A program made the position numbers and the translations under genes. A DNA stretch of 64,000 bases. Source: Haemophilus parahaemolyticus (GTDB lineage: Bacteria; Pseudomonadota; Gammaproteobacteria; Enterobacterales; Pasteurellaceae). The notes under the pieces were generated by a model, which saw nothing but the letters and a program-made list of their open reading frames with translations, was not told where the DNA came from and ran no database searches. Below are positions 57,082 to 64,000 of the stretch, piece by piece. Numbering within the stretch: position 1 is the stretch's first letter; each line of letters opens with the position of its first letter. The stretch lies in assembly GCF_002015035.1 (NCBI RefSeq), contig NZ_MUXY01000008.1:1-64000 (forward strand), in the 5' to 3' direction.

Positions 57082-58179
57082 ATGAACCAACTCACTGAAC
57101 AACAACTAAACGACATTAAGTTTGTGCTTCAAAATTTTACGCACGAAACGTTACAGAAAGATTTAATTGCACTGAATACGCTTAAAAAAGCAGAGCTAGG
57201 TGCAGGTATTTTACGCCTTGAATTTACTATGCCATTTGCGTGGAATACTGGCTTTGAAGCCTTAAAACAAGCAACGGAAGTAAAGTTAAAAGAAGTTACT
57301 GAAGCGACCGAAATTAAATGGATTTTGCATTACAACATCGCGACCTTAAAGCGTGCAAATCATCATCCTGCAGTGAATGGAGTGAAAAATATCATTGCGG
57401 TGACCTCTGGTAAAGGCGGTGTGGGAAAATCTACCACTTCGGTAAATTTAGCATTAGCTTTAAAAGCACAAGGGGCTAAAGTGGGTATTTTGGATGCTGA
57501 TATTTACGGCCCCTCTATTCCACATATGTTAGGTGCGAAAGATCAGCGCCCAACTTCGCCAGATAACAAACATATCACGCCAATTGAAACTTACGGTATT
57601 CAGTCAAACTCTATCGGTTATTTAATGGCGGAAGATAATGCAACCATTTGGCGTGGCCCAATGGCGAGTAGTGCATTAAGTCAGTTACTTAATGAGACTT
57701 GGTGGAATGAGTTGGATTATTTGGTTATTGATATGCCGCCAGGAACAGGCGATATTCAACTTACTCTTTCGCAACAAATTCCAGTTACAGGTGCAGTTGT
57801 AGTGACTACGCCACAAGATATCGCATTGCTTGATGCGATTAAAGGGATTTCGATGTTCCAAAAAGTGTCTGTACCAGTGTTGGGAATTATTGAAAATATG
57901 AGCGTGCATATTTGCCAAAACTGCGGACATCACGAAGATATTTTCGGTACAGGCGGGGCAGAAAAAATAGCGAAACGCTATGGTACACAAGTGTTAGGAC
58001 AAATGCCGTTGCATATTCGTTTGCGTCAAGATTTAGATGCTGGAATGCCAACTGTTGAAGCTGATCCAACTCACGAAATTAGCCAAGCTTATATTGAGCT
58101 AGCAGGTAAAGTAGCGGCTGAATTATATTGGCAAGGTCAGGTTATTCCGTCTGAAATTATGATTCGTGAAGTGAAATAA
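57082..58179 (+). CDS. apbC: Iron-sulfur cluster carrier protein Mrp/ApbC
   Basis: A P-loop ATPase that carries [4Fe-4S] clusters to target enzymes. It has 365 residues, with an N-terminal MIP18/DUF59-like domain, then the deviant Walker A AVTSGKGGVGKSTTSVNLAL, DADIYGPSIPHMLG, VIDMPPGTGDIQLTL and the cluster Cys pair ICQNCGHHE. AAGGATAATT precedes the ATG at 57082; the frame is open 19 codons further up, without homology. Confidence 0.94.
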   Translation: MNQLTEQQLNDIKFVLQNFTHETLQKDLIALNTLKKAELGAGILRLEFTMPFAWNTGFEALKQATEVKLKEVTEATEIKWILHYNIATLKRANHHPAVNGVKNIIAVTSGKGGVGKSTTSVNLALALKAQGAKVGILDADIYGPSIPHMLGAKDQRPTSPDNKHITPIETYGIQSNSIGYLMAEDNATIWRGPMASSALSQLLNETWWNELDYLVIDMPPGTGDIQLTLSQQIPVTGAVVVTTPQDIALLDAIKGISMFQKVSVPVLGIIENMSVHICQNCGHHEDIFGTGGAEKIAKRYGTQVLGQMPLHIRLRQDLDAGMPTVEADPTHEISQAYIELAGKVAAELYWQGQVIPSEIMIREVK

Positions 58180-58197
58180 GAAAAGATAGTTGAATGT

Positions 58198-58221
58198 TAG
58201 GGCAAATAATTATTTGCCCTA
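58198..58221. terminator. Terminator between apbC and cybC
   Basis: TAGGGCAAATA-AT-TATTTGCCCTA, an 11-bp palindrome between convergent genes. Confidence 0.65.
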
Positions 58222-58229
58222 ATGCTGTT

Positions 58230-58613
58230 TTATTTATATTCCTTATGATATTTCTTTCTCATCTCATCAAGCTGTTCAATCATTTCTTTTGCTTCGGCTA
58301 AATTGCCTGCTTTGGCTTTTTCGTTGGCTTGATTTACCACATCAATCACTTCTTGCACGCCTGCTTGGTAGCCTTTGAAGCGTTCTTGATCATCTCCTAC
58401 ACTTTTTGGCATTGTATTTTGAGCATCTTTTGAATATTCGATAAATTGCTCGGCAGCAGCTTGGAATTCCTCACTGGTTTGAGATTGGTTAAGAGCGTTA
58501 AGTTGTTTTTTCATTTGAATCATCTCTTTCATCACGCCTGCTGAAAGTGCATTCGCAGAAAATGCCAATAATCCCACCGCTAGAGAAGTTTTTAATAGCG
58601 TTTGAAGCTTCAT
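58230..58613 (-). CDS. cybC: Soluble periplasmic cytochrome b562
   Basis: A four-helix-bundle heme protein of the periplasm. The 127 residues include a signal peptide ending at ALSA. Met ligand candidates lie in GVMKEMIQMKKQLNAL, and the His ligand is in MRKKYHKEYK at the C-terminus, as in E. coli CybC. Its electron partners are not known. Confidence 0.85.
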   Translation of the reverse strand: MKLQTLLKTSLAVGLLAFSANALSAGVMKEMIQMKKQLNALNQSQTSEEFQAAAEQFIEYSKDAQNTMPKSVGDDQERFKGYQAGVQEVIDVVNQANEKAKAGNLAEAKEMIEQLDEMRKKYHKEYK

Positions 58614-58757
58614 TTAAAATCCTTTATTCAAGATAAGTAAAAAGAAATGCCATTTTAATAGAACAATCGCTTGCTACAAAGGGGTATTTCTTAGAAAATA
58701 ATTGTTCTATGCCTTTCATTCTGAGAGGCACTGACTTGTAATCAGAAGAGAGTAATC

Positions 58758-60155
58758 ATGACTTTAAAATACGCAAAACCTGAATTGTTATCGCCTGCGG
58801 GCACGTTAAAAAATATGCGATACGCTTTCGCTTATGGTGCAGATGCCGTTTATGCAGGGCAGCCTCGTTATAGTTTACGTGTGCGTAACAACGAATTTAA
58901 CCACGCAAACCTTGAAATTGCGATTAAGGAAGCACACGAGCTTGGCAAAAAATTCTATGTGGTAGTGAATATTGCGCCGCATAACTCTAAGCTCAAAACC
59001 TTCATTAAAGATTTGCAAGTGGTTGTAGATATGAAACCTGATGCATTGATTATGTCAGACCCTGGCTTGATTATGCTTGTGCGTGAACATTTCCCTGATA
59101 TGGACATTCACCTTTCCGTGCAAGCCAATGCGGTAAACTGGGCGACGGTAAAATTCTGGAAACAAATGGGCTTAACTCGCGTGATTTTATCGCGTGAACT
59201 CTCGCTAGAAGAAATCGAAGAGATCCGCAAACAAGTGCCAGAGATGGAACTTGAAATTTTCGTGCACGGTGCGTTATGTATGGCGTATTCTGGTCGTTGT
59301 TTGCTTTCTGGATACATTAACAAACGTGATCCGAACCAAGGCACCTGTACCAATGCTTGCCGTTGGGAATATAAAATGGAAGAGGGTAAGTTGGATGACG
59401 TGGGCAATATCGTGCCGAAAGAAGATACGGTGCAAAAATACCAGCCTGAAATTGAAGTGACTAATGTTGTCCCAACGCTTGGCGAAGGTGCGGTAACGGA
59501 TAAAGTATTCCTTTATACTGAAGCACAACGCCCAGATGAGCAGATGACAGCCTTCGAAGATGAGCACGGTACTTATTTTATGAACTCGAAAGATTTGCGT
59601 GCAGTCCAGCATGTAGAGCGTTTAACGCAAATCGGTGTGCATTCTCTGAAAATTGAAGGGCGTACTAAATCGTTCTATTATTGTGCAAGAACAGCTCAAG
59701 TTTACCGTAAAGCAATTGATGATGCGGCAGAGGGCAAACCATTTGATAAAAGCTTGCTGGATACGCTTGAAAGCCTAGCTCATCGAGGCTACACCGAAGG
59801 TTTCTTGCGTCGTCATACGCATGATGAATATCAAAATTATGAATATGGCTATTCTATTTCTGAACGCCAACACTTCGTAGGCGAATTTACGAGCAAACGC
59901 AATGCAGAAGGTATGGCGGAAGTGGCGGTAAAAAATAAATTCCTAGTCGGTGATTCAGTTGAAATGATGACGCCAAAAGGTAATATCGTGTTCAAAATCG
60001 ACCGCTTGTTAAACCGCAAAAATGAAAGCGTAGAAGCAGGTTTAGGCGATGGACACTTTGTGTTCCTAGATGTGCCTGCGGATATTGATTTAGATTTTGC
60101 GTTGTTAATGCGTAATTTAACTGATACCAATACGAGAAATCCGCATAAAGTGTAA
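58758..60155 (+). CDS. trhP: tRNA 5-hydroxyuridine modification protein TrhP (YegQ, U32 peptidase family)
   Basis: TrhP takes part in prephenate-dependent hydroxylation of U34 in several tRNAs. The 465 residues carry the U32 family core, with ELLSPAGTLKNMRYAFAYGA at the N-terminus and ILSRELSLEEIEEI. The Cys-rich block EIFVHGALCMAYSGRCLLSG and GTCTNACRWEY probably binds an iron-sulfur cluster. LKIEGRTKSFYYCARTAQVY follows. It is monocistronic. Confidence 0.92.
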   Translation: MTLKYAKPELLSPAGTLKNMRYAFAYGADAVYAGQPRYSLRVRNNEFNHANLEIAIKEAHELGKKFYVVVNIAPHNSKLKTFIKDLQVVVDMKPDALIMSDPGLIMLVREHFPDMDIHLSVQANAVNWATVKFWKQMGLTRVILSRELSLEEIEEIRKQVPEMELEIFVHGALCMAYSGRCLLSGYINKRDPNQGTCTNACRWEYKMEEGKLDDVGNIVPKEDTVQKYQPEIEVTNVVPTLGEGAVTDKVFLYTEAQRPDEQMTAFEDEHGTYFMNSKDLRAVQHVERLTQIGVHSLKIEGRTKSFYYCARTAQVYRKAIDDAAEGKPFDKSLLDTLESLAHRGYTEGFLRRHTHDEYQNYEYGYSISERQHFVGEFTSKRNAEGMAEVAVKNKFLVGDSVEMMTPKGNIVFKIDRLLNRKNESVEAGLGDGHFVFLDVPADIDLDFALLMRNLTDTNTRNPHKV

Positions 60156-60196
60156 CCGTAAATTTCCTTCTTCCTCTTTTCTAAGGAGGGTGGTAT

Positions 60197-60236
60197 AAAA
60201 AAGCTAACTAGAATATTCCAGTTAGCTTTCTTTTAA
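60197..60236. terminator. Terminator between trhP and grcA
   Basis: AAAGCTAACT pairs with AGTTAGCTTT around AGAATATTCC, followed by CTTTT. It serves convergent genes. Confidence 0.7.
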
Positions 60237-60256
60237 TTTAACAATCTAGCTCGTCA

Positions 60257-60643
60257 TTATAGGCTTTCTGTGAAAGTACGAGTAATTACATCGCGTTGTT
60301 GTTCTGGAGTTAATGAGTTGAAACGAACTGCGTAACCAGAAACACGGATAGTTAATTGTGGGTATTTTTCTGGGTGTTTAACTGCATCTTCTAAAGTTTC
60401 ACGACGTAAAACGTTTACGTTTAAGTGTTGACCACCTTCAACTTTAATAGTTGGTGCAACGTTTACTGGCACTTCGCGGTATGCGATTTGACCTAATTCG
60501 CTGATTGCAACAACTTGGTCTTCTTTGTAAACGTCACCTTTAGCTGCGATGCAACGAGCTTCGTTTTTCTCGTCATCTAATAACCAGAATGAGTTTAATA
60601 AGTTGCTGTTTGTTGATTCAGTAATTTGAACACCTTTAATCAT
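60257..60643 (-). CDS. grcA: Autonomous glycyl radical cofactor GrcA (YfiD)
   Basis: GrcA replaces the C-terminal glycyl-radical domain of pyruvate formate-lyase when oxygen breaks it. The 128 residues end with the glycyl radical block [15 protein letters not shown], the radical site being Gly103, as in Pfl[19 protein letters not shown] matches the domain too. Expression is FNR- and acid-responsive in E. coli; here a TTGAA-N3-TTCAA repeat lies upstream near 60690, too weak to claim. Confidence 0.94.
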   Translation of the reverse strand: MIKGVQITESTNSNLLNSFWLLDDEKNEARCIAAKGDVYKEDQVVAISELGQIAYREVPVNVAPTIKVEGGQHLNVNVLRRETLEDAVKHPEKYPQLTIRVSGYAVRFNSLTPEQQRDVITRTFTESL

Positions 60644-60844
60644 TTTAAGACTCCTAGTATAAGAAATTGAAAATAAACTATAAAAAAATTTGAAAGATTC
60701 AACTTTTTTTGAGTGGGGGCATTATACCCCTATCGAGATAGAAAGCGATAAAAATTTGAACATTTTTTACAAAAGTAGCGTTAATTGAGTAAAAATAATA
60801 CAGTTTATGTGTTTATATGCATTAGTTACGTACAAGAGGTTATT

Positions 60845-61516
60845 ATGAAAACGTGGAAAGAGGCCATTGGCGAAGAAAAAGAGAAACCTTATTTTCAACA
60901 AATTTTGCAACAAGTACACCAAGCTCGACACGCAGGTATCACCATCTACCCGCCACAAAATGAAGTTTTTAGTGCTTTTTCTCTGACTGAATTTAACCAA
61001 GTGAAAGTCGTGATTTTAGGGCAAGATCCTTACCATCGTCCAAATCAAGCCCACGGCTTATCTTTTTCGGTCAAACCGCCAGTTGCGCCACCTCCCTCGC
61101 TGCTCAATATTTATAAAGAGTTAGCAACAGATATTGAAGGTTTCGTTGTTCCAAGACACGGGTATTTGGTCGATTGGGCGAAACAAGGCGTATTGTTGCT
61201 CAACACCGTGCTTACTGTTGAAGAGGGTAAAGCCAATTCGCACGCTAACTGGGGCTGGGAAACCTTTACTGACAAAGTGATCGCACAACTCAATGCTCAT
61301 CGTGAAAACATTGTTTTCTTACTTTGGGGAAGTCACGCCCAGAAAAAAGGGGCATTCATCGATCGTAATAAACATTGTGTTTTAACTGCTCCTCACCCAT
61401 CGCCTTTGGCTGCTCATCGCGGCTTTTTTGGTTGCCACCATTTTTCTAAAGCGAATGAATATTTGAAAGCTCACGGAATGGCAGAGATCAACTGGCAATT
61501 ACCGCTTGAGGTCTAA
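60845..61516 (+). CDS. ung: Uracil-DNA glycosylase
   Basis: Ung removes uracil from DNA as the first step of base excision repair. The 223 residues show the water-activating [18 protein letters not shown] with Asp61, [19 protein letters not shown] and the DNA-intercalating [17 protein letters not shown]. The frame extends to 60785, but AAGAGG precedes the ATG at 60845 and the family starts there. Its stop is 2 nt before glnD. Confidence 0.96.
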   Translation: MKTWKEAIGEEKEKPYFQQILQQVHQARHAGITIYPPQNEVFSAFSLTEFNQVKVVILGQDPYHRPNQAHGLSFSVKPPVAPPPSLLNIYKELATDIEGFVVPRHGYLVDWAKQGVLLLNTVLTVEEGKANSHANWGWETFTDKVIAQLNAHRENIVFLLWGSHAQKKGAFIDRNKHCVLTAPHPSPLAAHRGFFGCHHFSKANEYLKAHGMAEINWQLPLEV

Positions 61517-61518
61517 AG

Positions 61519-64000
61519 ATGAATCTGAAAGAGCATCTCTCTCAATTTAATATTGAGCAAAACGCCCTGTTTGCATCAGCCGATATCATGGCTCTACTGC
61601 ATCAACGCAGCGATTTTTATGATCAAATGTTACTTCACCTTTGGCAAGATTTCGGTTTTACTGAACGGCAAGATCTTAGCTTAATTGCTGTTGGTGGGTA
61701 TGGTCGCCGTGAAATGTTCCCTCTCTCCGATTTGGATATTCTCGTTCTTACCGAAAATCCATTAGACGAGCAAACTCATGCCAAATTAAATGAGCTTTTC
61801 AATCTGCTTTGGGATGCCAAATTACAAGTAGGGGCGAGCATTCGTACTTTGCAAGAGTGTTTAGACATTGGTAAGCAAGAGCTTTCGGTTGCAACCAATA
61901 TGTATGAAGGGCGTTTTTTATACGGTAATACTGAGCTTTGGCATCGTCTTGTTGAAGCTCTTTTTCAAGATGATTTCTGGGCAACGCCCGACTTTTTCCA
62001 AGCCAAAATGGCAGAAAAAGAAGAGCGTTACGCCCGTTATCACAATACGAGCTACAATCTCGAACCCGATCTTAAACATAGCCCAGGTGGACTTCGCGAT
62101 CTGCATTTAGTGCTTTGGATTATGCTACGTCATTATGGTGCACGTAGTTTTGATGCTCTCTTTAACAAAGGCTTACTTTTTCCTGAAGAATATCAAGAGC
62201 TTAAACAAGCGGAGAACGTACTTTTCCGAATGCGATTTGCGTTGCATACGCAGCTCAAACGCTATGACAATCGTCTGCGATTTGACCGCCAATTACAACT
62301 GAGCGAACTACTGAGCCATCAAGGCAAAGGCAATCAGCCCGTCGAAGCGATGATGCGAACCTTTTTCCAAGCAACACAATCGATTTCGCAACTCAGCCAG
62401 CTTTTATTAAATAGCGTGAAACAGCGTGTTTTAGGTTTACAAAATAGTGCAGAAAAACAACCGCTTGATGAACATTTCTATCTACAAAATCAGCAAATAT
62501 CGGTTGAAAATCATCGGATTTTTGCAAAACAGCCAGAAACGATATTGGATCTCTTTTTGCACCTTACGCAACACCAGACATTGCAAGTTGATCCGATGAC
62601 ACTACGTCATCTTCGCATCGCTCTTCAAAAACGCCAGCAGCCCTTGTGTGAATTGCCAGAAGCTCGAAGTCGTTTTATCCAAATTATTCGGCAGCCACAA
62701 ATGGTTAAAAATGCGATTGTGCCGATGCATCAATTAGGTGTGCTTTCGGCTTATTTCCCCGCATGGCAAGGTATTACAGGGTTGATGCAGTTTGATATGT
62801 TCCACATTTATACGGTCGATGAACACACCGTTCGAGTAATGTTAAAGCTCGAAAGTTTTCTTGATGAACGGACCAAAACTATTCATCCACTTTGTCATCA
62901 AATTTTCGCCACTTGCACACATAAGCCGTTGGTTTATTTGGCTGCGTTGTTGCACGATATTGCGAAAGGTCGTGAAGGCGATCACGCAGAGAATGGGGCG
63001 GTGGATATGTACGATTTTGCTCGCCTACACGGATTCGATGAGAGCCAATCTAAGCAAATGGCGCGGTTGGTAAAAGAGCATTTGACGATGTCGATCACCG
63101 CTCAACGCCGTGATATTCACGATCCTAATGTGGTGCAGACTTTTGCAGAAATTGTGGAAAATCAGACTGCTTTAAGCGATTTGGTTTGCCTCACGGTAGC
63201 GGACATTTGTGCTACTAATGAAACCCTTTGGAACGACTGGAAACGCACGCTGCTTTCACAACTTTTCGAGTTCACCACTCAGCAACTGGCTGAGCAATTG
63301 GACTACAAAAAAGAGGCAGAAAACAATCGAGCTGAAGCCTTAGAAATTATGAAATTAGCACTGACTCCTCCTCAGCACAAGCGTTTGGCAACCTATTGGG
63401 CGAATGGGTCAGAAAGTTATTTTTTACGCAATAAACCCACTCAACTCGTGTGGCACGCCTTGGCATTACTCAAGCAAAATCAACTGCCATTGGTATTAGT
63501 TTCCAACGAATACGCTCGTGGAGCGACGGAGATTTTTATTCACTGCGAAGATCAAAAACAACTTTTTGCTCGTATTGCGAATACGTTGAGCAAGAAAAAA
63601 ATTAGCATTCACGACGCTCAAATTATTACTAGCCAGAATGATCTTGTTTTCGATAGTTTTATCGTTACTGAGCTGAATGGACAGGCTTTAAATGAAATCC
63701 GTTGCGAGCAAATTCAACAAGCCTTGCAGAAAGAGCTTACTGAACCGCAGACCAAACCTTTTGTGGTAGTGAAAAAACCGATAAAACATCAAACCTTTAA
63801 ACGCAAAACGAAAACCCGTTTTTTAGCAAACTCTAACCAAAATCAGACCGCTTTTGAACTTTTCACACTTGACCGTGAAGGTTTATTGGCTCAAGTTAGC
63901 CAGATTTTTAATCAATTGGATCTGGTTTTAATTAACGCCAAAATTACTACCATCGGTGAACGCGTGGAGGATTTTTTTGTGGTGAGTACGCAGGAAAATC
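61519..64000 (+). CDS. glnD: Bifunctional PII uridylyltransferase/uridylyl-removing enzyme GlnD (3' end outside window)
   Basis: GlnD senses glutamine and adds or removes UMP on PII proteins. The frame is open from the ATG at 61519 to the window end (827 codons). Domains in order: nucleotidyltransferase with GGYGRREMFPLSDLDILVL (about 57-75), a helical part with SPGGLRDLHLVLWIMLRHYG, the HD hydrolase with LAALLHDIAKGREGDHAENG (about 474-493), and the first ACT domain with FELFTLDREGLLAQVSQIFN; the second ACT domain lies beyond the window. It is coupled to ung by a 2-nt gap. Confidence 0.94.
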   Translation, partial: MNLKEHLSQFNIEQNALFASADIMALLHQRSDFYDQMLLHLWQDFGFTERQDLSLIAVGGYGRREMFPLSDLDILVLTENPLDEQTHAKLNELFNLLWDAKLQVGASIRTLQECLDIGKQELSVATNMYEGRFLYGNTELWHRLVEALFQDDFWATPDFFQAKMAEKEERYARYHNTSYNLEPDLKHSPGGLRDLHLVLWIMLRHYGARSFDALFNKGLLFPEEYQELKQAENVLFRMRFALHTQLKRYDNRLRFDRQLQLSELLSHQGKGNQPVEAMMRTFFQATQSISQLSQLLLNSVKQRVLGLQNSAEKQPLDEHFYLQNQQISVENHRIFAKQPETILDLFLHLTQHQTLQVDPMTLRHLRIALQKRQQPLCELPEARSRFIQIIRQPQMVKNAIVPMHQLGVLSAYFPAWQGITGLMQFDMFHIYTVDEHTVRVMLKLESFLDERTKTIHPLCHQIFATCTHKPLVYLAALLHDIAKGREGDHAENGAVDMYDFARLHGFDESQSKQMARLVKEHLTMSITAQRRDIHDPNVVQTFAEIVENQTALSDLVCLTVADICATNETLWNDWKRTLLSQLFEFTTQQLAEQLDYKKEAENNRAEALEIMKLALTPPQHKRLATYWANGSESYFLRNKPTQLVWHALALLKQNQLPLVLVSNEYARGATEIFIHCEDQKQLFARIANTLSKKKISIHDAQIITSQNDLVFDSFIVTELNGQALNEIRCEQIQQALQKELTEPQTKPFVVVKKPIKHQTFKRKTKTRFLANSNQNQTAFELFTLDREGLLAQVSQIFNQLDLVLINAKITTIGERVEDFFVVSTQEN

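Noticed and set aside
60680..60800. Possible FNR site upstream of grcA (TTGAA-N3-TTCAA, and TTAATTGAGTAA)
   Set aside because: Neither matches TTGAT-N4-ATCAA well enough to claim, although FNR control of grcA would be expected.

Overview
This is a chromosomal segment from a member of the Pasteurellaceae. The gene content and gene neighbours (bioAFGCD, ptsHI-crr, pcnB-folK, yrdD/tsaC, grcA-ung-glnD, ftnA-ftnB, hbpA-type dipeptide/heme binding protein) are of Haemophilus/Actinobacillus type. The 9-mer ACAAGCGGT, the uptake signal of the Actinobacillus pleuropneumoniae / Mannheimia / Glaesserella branch, recurs throughout, often as inverted pairs that act as intergenic terminators. Base composition is AT-rich and typical of the family. 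I cannot name the species.

Layout. 1-840: remnants of two different IS3-family elements. 842-5362: minus-strand biotin operon bioA-F-G-C-D. 5381-7140: decayed integrative element between a broken lolC/lolE fragment and the 3' end of ssrA (tmRNA), with a truncated integrase. 7141-11240: tmRNA, rpoH and the ptsH-ptsI-crr operon with a CRP site. 11489-20981: transporters (thiP, potD, satP, hbpA/dppA, dctA), ettA and aroE. 21155-21540: tRNA operon Met-Leu-Gln-Gln. 21693-27002: pgi, ruvC, a frameshifted acylphosphatase, an unknown secreted SH3-like protein, aspS. 27139-27276: a tiny orphan CRISPR-like array on the minus strand. 27487-29884: an amidohydrolase with a terminator-rich leader, divergent from a TPP riboswitch and thiB. 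30102-34713: dksA, pcnB (apparently starting at AUU), folK, prlC. 34761-41239: thiQ, mqo, eda, tRNA-Ser, bolA, potABC. 41505-49760: rep, a zinc-ribbon protein, tsaC, a broken DUF421 gene, yedF-yedE, a repeat-rich lipoprotein, a 5'-nucleotidase fragment, dgkA, sstT and a 26-codon membrane ORF. 49774-64000: two ferritins, a purine permease, an NhaP-type antiporter, ppiD, a half-length solute-binding protein, mrp/apbC, cytochrome b562, trhP, grcA, ung, and glnD running off the window.

How the genes work together. The thiamine ABC transporter is spread over three distant loci (thiP, thiB, thiQ), and only thiB has a visible TPP riboswitch. The polyamine transporter has potABC as an operon, with a potD homologue 24 kb away. 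Energy and carbon genes (PTS, pgi, eda, mqo, dctA, satP, grcA) suit a facultative, host-associated sugar and dicarboxylate user. Several broken genes (lolC/E, integrase, acyP, DUF421, a ushA-like fragment, IS remnants) show ongoing gene loss in accessory spots. The most unusual items are the orphan CRISPR-like pair, the double-terminator leader of the amidohydrolase, the split thiamine transporter, the AUU start of pcnB, the 69-residue duplication in the LEA-like lipoprotein, and the small ORF after sstT. I did not find a convincing new multi-gene defence or biosynthetic system.
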